Position numbers and translations under genes: made by a program | Notes under the pieces: model-generated | Databases searched by the model: none | Seen by the model: the letters and a program-made list of their open reading frames with translations, nothing else | Told to the model about the DNA's origin: nothing | Origin: an uncultured bacterium | GTDB taxonomy: Bacteria > Armatimonadota > Zipacnadia > Zipacnadales > Zipacnadaceae | NCBI GenBank assembly: GCA_937928475.1 | Contig: CALFVE010000318.1 | Span: 1-19,560 of the forward strand | Length of the DNA: 19,560 bases | Reading direction: 5' to 3' | In this document: positions 6,134 to 12,930 of the stretch, one piece after another | Layout: each line of letters starts with the position of its first letter | Numbering within the stretch: the first letter of the stretch is position 1

Positions 6134-7567
6134 ATGCAGGCCTTTCAACCTCGCTCGCTCAAACTCGGCCTGGTGCCCATCAGCAAGTTCGTCTTCAGTC
6201 GCGAGGACGCGCTGCGCTACAAGGCGCTCATCGAGGCCAAACTGCGCGAGTTGGGCGTCGAGTTCGTAAACATTGACGGCATTACCGCGGACGGCACGCT
6301 CTTCCGTCACGAGGATCTGCCTGGGGTCATTCGGCATCTGCGCGCGGCGGAGGTAGACGCGCTCTTCTGTCCGCACTGCAACTTCGGCACCGAGGACGTA
6401 GCCGCACTGCTGGGCAAGGAAATGGGCTTGCCTTATCTCCTGTGGGGGCCGCGGGACGAGGCGCCGCTGCCCGACGGCACCCGGCTGCGGGATACGCAGT
6501 GCGGGCTGTTCGCCACGAGCCGTATCCTGGAGCAGCTGGGCGTTCCCTTCACTTACATTCCCAACTGCCGGCTAGACGATCCCCTCTTCGCCCGCGGGAT
6601 GCTCGCCTTCCTGCAGGTCGCCTCGGTCGTGCGAGCCTTCCGCAAGATGCGCATCGGGCAGATCGGCCAGCGGATTGACTTTTTCTGGACGGTGATGGTC
6701 AACGAGGCCGAACTGCTGGAGCGCTTTGGTATCGAGGTGTTTCAGATCTATCTGCCGGAGGTGCTGGGCCAAATCGCGGCTCTGGTTGATTCGCCCACCG
6801 AGGCGGTGCGCGCAGAGGTCGCGGCGATGCAGAAGCGGGTGACCTTCGAAGCGATGGAGGAACGGCAGATAAGGGCGGTGGCTGCGCTGCGTCTGGTGAT
6901 GGCGGAACTGATCGAGCGGCACGGCCTTTCCGCCCTGTGCATCCAATGTTTCCCGGAGTTCCAGAAGGCCTTTGGGATTTACCCCTGCCTGGCCAACAGC
7001 CTGGTGACGATGAGTCAGGCGCCGGTGGTCTGCGAAACGGACGTGCACGGCGCGATCAGCGCGGCGCTGCTGCACGCGGCGACCCACTACCAGTCGCCGC
7101 CTTTCTTCGCGGATCTCACCATTCGCCACCCGGAGCGCGACGATGTGGAGTTGCTCTGGCACTGCGGCTCTTTCCCGGTGGACCTGGCCGAGGAGGGCGC
7201 GCGGCCCCGGGTGGGCGAGCATTTCATCATGCCGGAGGCAGCGGCGGGAGTGGGGCACTGGCGGATTCGCGGGGGCGAGGTCACGATCGCGCGCTTCGCA
7301 GGTCACCGCGGTGAGTACCGGCTGGCCTTCGGCGAGGGGCGCGGCACCGAGGGGCCGGCGACGGCGGGGACCTACCTGTGGCTGGAGGTGGACAACTGGC
7401 TGGCCTGGGAGCGCAAGTTCATCCGGGGGCCGTACATTCACCACGTCGCCGGCGTCCACGGGAGCCTCTCGCCGGTGCTGTGGGAGGCCTGCCGCTATCT
7501 GCCAGGCGTGCTGCCGGACCCGGTAGGGCAATCGGCCGCTTCCGTCGAAGACTTCTGGTGGCGCTAG
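6134..7567 (+). CDS. L-fucose isomerase-like protein
   Basis: 477-residue protein related to the L-fucose/L-arabinose isomerase family, which converts aldoses to ketoses with Mn2+ in the cytoplasm. The N-terminal part (10-170) has the Rossmann-like segments LGLVPISKFVF, FCPHCNFGTEDVA and LLWGPRDEAPLPDGTR that occur in this group. The middle and C-terminal part has CETDVHGAIS (300-309), FADLTI with D327, WHCGSFPVD (342-350) and the pair H436-H437. E301 or D303, D327 and one of these histidines are candidate metal ligands, equivalent to the Glu-Asp-His set of FucI. The frame is open back to 5969, but that stretch is repeat DNA. The ATG at 6134 begins just before the first conserved strand and has a GGAG about 11 bases upstream. 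A GTG at 6122 is an alternative. Shorter than FucI (about 590 residues), so true fucose specificity is uncertain. Confidence 0.82.
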   Translation: MQAFQPRSLKLGLVPISKFVFSREDALRYKALIEAKLRELGVEFVNIDGITADGTLFRHEDLPGVIRHLRAAEVDALFCPHCNFGTEDVAALLGKEMGLPYLLWGPRDEAPLPDGTRLRDTQCGLFATSRILEQLGVPFTYIPNCRLDDPLFARGMLAFLQVASVVRAFRKMRIGQIGQRIDFFWTVMVNEAELLERFGIEVFQIYLPEVLGQIAALVDSPTEAVRAEVAAMQKRVTFEAMEERQIRAVAALRLVMAELIERHGLSALCIQCFPEFQKAFGIYPCLANSLVTMSQAPVVCETDVHGAISAALLHAATHYQSPPFFADLTIRHPERDDVELLWHCGSFPVDLAEEGARPRVGEHFIMPEAAAGVGHWRIRGGEVTIARFAGHRGEYRLAFGEGRGTEGPATAGTYLWLEVDNWLAWERKFIRGPYIHHVAGVHGSLSPVLWEACRYLPGVLPDPVGQSAASVEDFWWR

Positions 7568-7631
7568 CCCTAGCGCACGTCCAAATCACGACTGACCACT
7601 TGCGACTTGCTTGCCATCGGAGGTACAGACC

Positions 7632-8138
7632 ATGGAGCTTTTCGAGGCTATTGCTCAACGCGCTTCGGTGCGGCAACTGGAGGCCGTGGACGTTCCTGAG
7701 GAGGACCTAAAGCGCATCCTCGATGCCGGACGCCGGGCGCCTTCGGGGATGAATCGGCAGCCCTTCGAGTTCGTTGTTATCCGCAAGCGCGAGACGCTAC
7801 AGGCGCTGGCCTCGGCGCAGGGCTGTATCGGCGATGTGTCCTGCGCCATCGCGGTCGTCGCCGACCCCGAGCGGTCGCGCTTTTGGCTGGAGGACATCGC
7901 GGCGGCGGCGGAAAACATGCTGCTGGCGATCACCGCCCTGGGCTACGCCAGCGTGTGGATCGAGGGGACGCTGCTACGGGACGAGGAGACGCACAAGCGC
8001 ACGCTGGGCGTGCCGGAGAATCTGCGCCTGATGATCATCCTCCCCATCGGCAAGGCCGCGGCCCGGGTCACGCAGGCTGCCAAGCGGGCCCTGGAGGAGA
8101 TGGTGTACTGGGAGCGGTGGGGAGAGAGGCGGGGGTAA
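7632..8138 (+). CDS. Nitroreductase family flavoprotein
   Basis: 168-residue FMN-dependent oxidoreductase of the compact nitroreductase family, cytoplasmic and usually dimeric. Visible FMN-contact features are the N-terminal R10/S12/R14 set in AIAQRASVRQ, then RRAPSGMNRQPFEFVVI (34-50), and the C-terminal RALEEMVYWERWG tail. The central part has the usual dimer helix DIAAAAENMLLAITALGYAS. The ATG at 7632 is preceded by GGAGGT at good spacing. An in-frame TTG further upstream (7611) would place that Shine-Dalgarno inside the gene and is rejected. It follows the fucose-isomerase-like gene by 64 bases on the same strand and is probably co-transcribed. The physiological substrate cannot be told; nitroreductase activity is only the family name. 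Confidence 0.88.
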   Translation: MELFEAIAQRASVRQLEAVDVPEEDLKRILDAGRRAPSGMNRQPFEFVVIRKRETLQALASAQGCIGDVSCAIAVVADPERSRFWLEDIAAAAENMLLAITALGYASVWIEGTLLRDEETHKRTLGVPENLRLMIILPIGKAAARVTQAAKRALEEMVYWERWGERRG

Positions 8139-8367
8139 TGGTGAGCACCATCGGCGGGTAGCCGTTTCTTTCTGGCCAGCCCGCGAGCCGCCTGATAGGG
8201 TCCAGGTATAGCATGCGTTTGGGGCTAGGCCTACAGCCGCGCTTCTGAGGCTTTTGCCGGGATGTGGGGAGGCCAGTTCCGGCCCGGGCTTTGCGGCGTC
8301 TGGTGCAGCTGGGAGCCAGGGTTTGTCGCCCCAGCCCAGTTGCTTTTTCACGAAGGTATCCTACACC

Positions 8368-8388
8368 CGGCGGCGAATCGCGCCGCCG
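8368..8388 (+). terminator. Hairpin in the leader of the alpha-mannosidase gene
   Basis: CGGCGGCG (8368-8375) and CGCCGCCG (8381-8388) form a perfect 8-base-pair stem with an AATCG loop, followed by a pyrimidine-rich stretch TCGCTTTCTT. This looks like an intrinsic terminator, but it sits 33 bases before the mannosidase ATG and 230 bases after the nitroreductase stop. It may therefore end read-through from upstream or act as an attenuator of the mannosidase gene. The other bases of the 283-base gap (8139-8421) show no convincing promoter or gene. Confidence 0.4.
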
Positions 8389-8421
8389 TCGCTTTCTTAC
8401 CTTGGAGGAGAATGATTCGCC

Positions 8422-11343
8422 ATGACCGCTGCTGACCGTCTGCTCGCCGCGCTCTCTGCCGCGCAGGCTTCGCTCACCCGTCCGCTCCTTCGGTTCCAGG
8501 AGGAGGTCAAGTTCGCCGTCGGCTTGATCGAGGCGCACCCCGATCGGGCCGTCGCATGGCAGCCGCTGCTCGACCAGGCGGTGAGCCGGGTGGTAGAGGG
8601 GATAAGCGCCGGCGCCGGGGACACCGAGGCGCTGGTGGCGGAGGCCGAAGCCCTACTTGCTCCTCTGTGCGCGGCCGCCAAGGAGTACACGCTCTTTTGC
8701 GTGGGGCACGCTCACATTGACATGAACTGGATGTGGACATGGCCGGAGACGGTGGCGGTCAGTTACGACACCTTCCGCACGATGAACCAACTGATGGAGG
8801 AGTTTCCTGAGTTCTGCTTCTCCCAGAGCCAGGCCTCGGTCTACCGGGCCATGCAGGAGTATGCGCCCGAGGTCTTTGCTATGATCCAACGCCGCGTGGC
8901 CGAGGGGCGGTGGGAGGTTACCGCCAGCGAGTGGGTGGAGGGCGACAAGAACCTGGCTTCGGGCGAGAGCCTTTGCCGGCACCTATTGTACACGCGCCGC
9001 TGGTTCCGCGAGAATCTGGGCCTGCCGCCGGAAGCCGTGAAGATTGACTGGGCCTGCGACACTTTCGGGCACTGCTGGACCCTGCCGGGTATTCTCGCGC
9101 GCGGCGGGGTCAGCCGCTACTACCACCATCGCTCGAGTGGGCCGCGCCTGCAGGCGGCTGCCGCGGGGGAAATGGCGCGCCTGTACTGGTGGCAGGGCCC
9201 GGACGGCAGCCGGGTGCTGGCCTTTGATGATTCCCCTTACGGCTACAACAACGAGATCAATCCGGGCATGGTGGCGGGGCTTTTCGACTGGGAGCGCAAC
9301 ACGGGTCTTAAGGAAATGCTTTGGGTCTACGGGGTGGGCAATCACGGCGGTGGCCCCACGCGGCGGCACCTACGGGCCGCCGAGGAGATGCAGAGGTGGC
9401 CGCTGTGGCCGACGATCAAACTGACCACCACGGACGATTTCTTCAACACTGTCGAAGGTAAGCCCCAGGCCGCGAATCTGCCCGTCTTCAACGGCGAACT
9501 GAACTTTGTGTTCGAGGGCTGCTACTCCTCGCAGAGCCGTATCAAATTCGCCAACCGGCAGGGGGAGAACGCCCTCGTGGAGGCGGAGGCCCTGGCGGTG
9601 CTGGCCCGAGGTCTGGTCGAGATGGACTATCCGGGGCAGGCCCTCACTGAGTCGTGGCAGCGGGCCTTGTTTCTCCAGTTCCACGACATTCTGCCCGGTT
9701 CGGCCTCGCACCAGACCTACGAACACGCACAGGGGCTTTTCCAGGAGACCTTGGCCAATACGGGGATGATCAAGGCGCGCGCCTTGCAGGCCATCGCCGC
9801 GCGCGTGGACACCTCCGCATTCGCCGCGGGGGGGGCGGACGTCTCGCTCTCGTCGGACCTGGGCCTGGGCGCCGGCGCCGGGGAGGGAGCGATGTGGGGC
9901 GGGGTCTCTACGTGGAGCGCCGGGCCTGTCGGCGCGGAGCCTTTCGTGGTTTGTAACCCGGCGCCGTTTTGGCGGGATGAATTGATCCGCGTCAAGATTT
10001 GGAACCGCGAACTGCCGGACAGCCTGATCGTTCGGGACAGCGCCGGTCGGGCGGCCGCCGGGCAGGTAGTGGAGCGTGGCCATTACTGGGGGCACCGGTT
10101 CACCACGGTGGCGTTCTTGGCGAAGGGGCTGCCTGCTTTGGGGTATCGGGCGTACGCTGTCGAGCCGGCGGAGGGCGGGGGCTCCGCGACCCCGAGGAAC
10201 CAGGCCGTGGGCTGCTACTTTCGGGAAGTCGGGCGGCCGGTGTACGGCCTGAGTTATGTCAAACCGCAGTACCTGGGGCCGGTCGTGCTGGGCAACGAGC
10301 ACCTGGAGGTCAACGTCTCCGGACAAGCCGGCGGCATCATCAGCCTGGTGGACAAGCAGTCAGGGCAAGAACTGGTTGCGGAGGGAGCGGTGCTGGGCGC
10401 CCTGGATCGCGAGCAGGAGGCCCCGCACGGCATGACCGCATGGCAACTGGGTGCAATCACCGACCGCTGGGAGGTTCTGCGCGGATCAGTGGTGGAACTT
10501 GTCGAGAACGGCCCGAACGTGGTCGCGGTCCGGCTCAGCGCACAGGATGGCGAGTCCACCTACGCCTTGACCATCCGCCTGGCCCGAGGAAGTCGCTGGG
10601 TGGAGTTTGACCTAGACGTCAACTGGCTGGAGCGCGGGGACCCAGAGACCGGGGTGCCCGTGCTGCGCGCCTCGTTTCCCCTGAACTTGCGCGCGGGGCG
10701 TGCGCGCTTCGAGATTCCCTGCGGCTGGATCGAGCGCCCTGCCGACGGGGAGGAGGTCCCCGCGCTCAACTGGGCTGATCTTAACGGCGAGAGCCGGGCT
10801 CGGGCGGGCCTGCGCTTGGGGGCGCGGTTGCTCAATGATAGCAAGTACGGCCACCGGGCCTCCGAGAACACGCTGCGGCTCACTCTTCTCCGCTCCAGCT
10901 ACGACCCGGATCCTTTGCCGGAACTAGGTCAGCATCGCATCCGCTACGTCCTGGCGCCCTATGTCGGCGAGTTCGATCCGGTCGCGGCGGTTCGGGCCGG
11001 GTATTGCTTAAACCACCCCTGTTTTGCGGTGGGCGCCACGGCGCATCCGGGCGACTTACCGCCGGAGTTTGCCGGGCTGGAGGTTTTCCCGCCCAACGTG
11101 ATGATTTCGGGGCTGAAGAAGGCGGAGGACTCCGACGCGCTGATCGTGCGGCTCTACGAATTGAGCGGTCGCAAGACGGAGGCGCGGGTGCGGCTCTCGC
11201 GGGCGCTGGCGGCGCCCGACGCGCCGGCAGTGGAGACGGACCTGCTGGAGCGGCCGCTAGCGCAGTCCACCGCCCGCATGGAGGGAGAGGTGCTGGCCGT
11301 CACCGTTCCGGCCTTCGGGATCGCCACGGTCAAGGTAGGGTGA
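8422..11343 (+). CDS. GH38 family alpha-mannosidase
   Basis: 973-residue retaining alpha-mannosidase of glycoside hydrolase family 38, removing alpha-linked mannose from oligosaccharides using a catalytic Zn2+. The N-terminal catalytic domain carries GHAHIDMNWMW, with zinc ligands H98 and D100. DWACDTFGHCW holds the nucleophile and ligand D213, GVGNHGGGPTRRH surrounds H308, and LQFHDILPGSASH holds the fourth zinc ligand H421. These are followed by the helical middle domain (about 360-450) and the long C-terminal beta domains that complete the family. No signal peptide is seen, so the enzyme should be cytoplasmic and act on imported oligosaccharides. A GGAGGAG Shine-Dalgarno lies 11 bases before the ATG. 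Its 3' end converges with the glycosyltransferase gene, with only 16 bases between the stops. Family certain; exact linkage specificity unknown. Confidence 0.95.
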   Translation: MTAADRLLAALSAAQASLTRPLLRFQEEVKFAVGLIEAHPDRAVAWQPLLDQAVSRVVEGISAGAGDTEALVAEAEALLAPLCAAAKEYTLFCVGHAHIDMNWMWTWPETVAVSYDTFRTMNQLMEEFPEFCFSQSQASVYRAMQEYAPEVFAMIQRRVAEGRWEVTASEWVEGDKNLASGESLCRHLLYTRRWFRENLGLPPEAVKIDWACDTFGHCWTLPGILARGGVSRYYHHRSSGPRLQAAAAGEMARLYWWQGPDGSRVLAFDDSPYGYNNEINPGMVAGLFDWERNTGLKEMLWVYGVGNHGGGPTRRHLRAAEEMQRWPLWPTIKLTTTDDFFNTVEGKPQAANLPVFNGELNFVFEGCYSSQSRIKFANRQGENALVEAEALAVLARGLVEMDYPGQALTESWQRALFLQFHDILPGSASHQTYEHAQGLFQETLANTGMIKARALQAIAARVDTSAFAAGGADVSLSSDLGLGAGAGEGAMWGGVSTWSAGPVGAEPFVVCNPAPFWRDELIRVKIWNRELPDSLIVRDSAGRAAAGQVVERGHYWGHRFTTVAFLAKGLPALGYRAYAVEPAEGGGSATPRNQAVGCYFREVGRPVYGLSYVKPQYLGPVVLGNEHLEVNVSGQAGGIISLVDKQSGQELVAEGAVLGALDREQEAPHGMTAWQLGAITDRWEVLRGSVVELVENGPNVVAVRLSAQDGESTYALTIRLARGSRWVEFDLDVNWLERGDPETGVPVLRASFPLNLRAGRARFEIPCGWIERPADGEEVPALNWADLNGESRARAGLRLGARLLNDSKYGHRASENTLRLTLLRSSYDPDPLPELGQHRIRYVLAPYVGEFDPVAAVRAGYCLNHPCFAVGATAHPGDLPPEFAGLEVFPPNVMISGLKKAEDSDALIVRLYELSGRKTEARVRLSRALAAPDAPAVETDLLERPLAQSTARMEGEVLAVTVPAFGIATVKVG

Positions 11344-11359
11344 GGCGCTGGGGCGCAGA

Positions 11360-12655
11360 TTACGTGGGGCGGGCCAGCCGGACTGCCTCCTCGAAGACCG
11401 CGAGGGTGCGCTCTACGACCTGGTCGGCTGCATAATGCCGGGCGATGGCCTGAGCGCCTTGCTGGCCGAGGCGGTCGGCCTGCTCGGGGTTATCCTGAAG
11501 CCGGGCGAGGGCCTCCGCTAGGGCCGAGGGGTTTTCGGGCTCGACCATCAGCCCGCCGCCGGTGAGTCCCATCATCTCAGGGAATACGCCCCGCCGCGGC
11601 ACCACCACCGGCACGCCGCTGGCCATCGCTTCCATCGCCACCAAGCCTCGGGCCTCGGGGAAGCGGCTGGGCTGGCAGAGTACGCTGAGACTTCTCAGGA
11701 ATTGCCGCTTTCTCTCGAAGTCTACTTCTCCGAGGTACTCTTTTTGCGCGACCAGGCCGGCGGCGCGAATCCGGGCGCGCACCGCGCGCCAGTAGGCCTT
11801 GTCGAGTACCTTGCCGGCGACGCGCAGGCGGACCGCACGATTTTGCTCGCGAACTAGTCGGATCCAGGCCTCGACCAGCAGGTCCAAGCCCTTGCCGGGG
11901 GTGATGACTCCCAGGTAGCCCACGGTGAAGGGCTCGCGCACCCGGGCCGACTGGTGACGGTAGCGCTCCACCTCCAGCGCGGTGGGAACCACGCGGATCC
12001 GCTCTGGGGCCACCCCCAGATACGCTGCCATCTTCTCGGCGTGGGCTGCATAGGGGGAAATGAAGAGGTCCACCGCGGCGCTGTGCCGGCGGAGCAGCGC
12101 CTGGCCCTGCGAGCGGTAGGGCTCGGGCATCTGTCCCAGGAAGTCCTCCTCGCCTTGCAGACCGCAGACCACCGCTGCTCCTAGTTCCCGCTTCACTTCC
12201 GGCGCCACTGCCGACAGCAGCGAGTTGGTGATTACCACCAGGTCGGGCTTAGGCTCGCGACTGAGGAAGTCGAGCAAGCGGCGCAGTTCCTGTCTCTGCT
12301 TGCCCTCGCTTCCGGAGAGCACCGAAACGGTCATCGGCCCCAGGTCGGCGGCGCGGGTGCTGACGGCGAAGCGGGAGGCGAAGTTGAGCAGGGCCGGACG
12401 GTCCAGCAGGCGTCGCAGCAACAGCGGCGCCTGGCCGAAGAGCGGTGCCTGCTGCTGGAGGTAGACGTTGATCCCACCCAGGAAGACGTCGGTCAGCGGC
12501 AGTGGTTCGCGGCCCTCGATCTTCACCGGGGTGTACAGGGGTGTGGCGTGCACGTCATGGCCGCGCTTGAGTAGGCCCCGGATGACGGTGAGGTCCCGGG
12601 AGCAGGCGCCGCAGTACATTCCGGCCGTGCCCGCGGTCAGATAGGCGATGCGCAT
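11360..12655 (-). CDS. GT4 family glycosyltransferase with N-terminal CxxC motif
   Basis: 431-residue GT-B fold retaining glycosyltransferase that moves a sugar from a nucleotide donor to a lipid, protein or glycan acceptor. The C-terminal donor-binding domain is clear: TVGYLGVITPGKGLDLLVEAW starts it, and EARGLVAMEAMASGVPVV contains the E-x7-E motif of GT4 enzymes. The N-terminus reads MRIAYLTAGTAGMYCGACSR. It has C15 and C18 in a CxxC beside the acceptor-side glycine loop, and related GT4 proteins share this, as far as I recall. The frame is open to a TTG at 12673, but the ATG at 12655 starts directly on the first beta strand. Neither start has a good Shine-Dalgarno. The gene stands alone on its strand, convergent with the mannosidase and divergent from the exported GH42-like gene. 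Acceptor unknown. Confidence 0.88.
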   Translation of the reverse strand: MRIAYLTAGTAGMYCGACSRDLTVIRGLLKRGHDVHATPLYTPVKIEGREPLPLTDVFLGGINVYLQQQAPLFGQAPLLLRRLLDRPALLNFASRFAVSTRAADLGPMTVSVLSGSEGKQRQELRRLLDFLSREPKPDLVVITNSLLSAVAPEVKRELGAAVVCGLQGEEDFLGQMPEPYRSQGQALLRRHSAAVDLFISPYAAHAEKMAAYLGVAPERIRVVPTALEVERYRHQSARVREPFTVGYLGVITPGKGLDLLVEAWIRLVREQNRAVRLRVAGKVLDKAYWRAVRARIRAAGLVAQKEYLGEVDFERKRQFLRSLSVLCQPSRFPEARGLVAMEAMASGVPVVVPRRGVFPEMMGLTGGGLMVEPENPSALAEALARLQDNPEQADRLGQQGAQAIARHYAADQVVERTLAVFEEAVRLARPT

Positions 12656-12852
12656 GGTTGGGTCTCGGAACAATTCGGCGAAGGGCGCCCCGGCGCAGAT
12701 CAGCCGACCTCATGCCCCCGCGCTCTCTGGTGTGCCGCCGAAAGCAAACCTGGGCGCGGGGAGCGCCTCGCCGCAGGGAGCCGTCCCCAGGTCAGGGCTG
12801 GTCGGGCGGTTCGCCGGTCCCTTTGACGCTCATCGCCACTTTTTCGCCTCGC

Positions 12853-12882
12853 TGGACAAACTCCCTCCTCTGCGGCTATCAT
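12853..12882 (+). promoter_or_regulatory. Sigma70-like promoter of the exported GH42-like gene
   Basis: TGGACA (12853-12858, 5 of 6 to the -35 consensus) and TATCAT (12877-12882, 5 of 6 to the -10 consensus) are separated by 18 bases. Transcription would begin near 12890, giving a leader of about 40 bases that carries the AGGAGG ribosome binding site. This supports the ATG at 12931 over the longer reading frame that starts at 12658. The rest of the 275-base divergent gap shows no second clear promoter for the glycosyltransferase. Confidence 0.5.
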
Positions 12883-12930
12883 CTGCCCGGACCGTGCTCA
12901 TTCCCCGCTGCTCGGACAGGAGGAACTGCC

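Noticed and set aside
6572..7531. 319-codon minus-strand open frame opposite the fucose-isomerase-like gene
   Set aside because: Composition typical of an antisense shadow; the plus-strand frame carries family motifs and this one does not.
8412..8435. Seven-codon mini-frame overlapping the mannosidase start
   Set aside because: Its ATG lies almost inside the Shine-Dalgarno, too close for initiation.
9370..10326. 318-codon minus-strand open frame inside the GH38 gene
   Set aside because: Shadow of the mannosidase reading frame, with no motif or start signal.
12658..12930. N-terminal extension of the GH42-like protein to 12658
   Set aside because: The extension is Arg/Pro-rich, contains the promoter-like elements, and would bury the signal peptide; the ATG at 12931 has AGGAGG.
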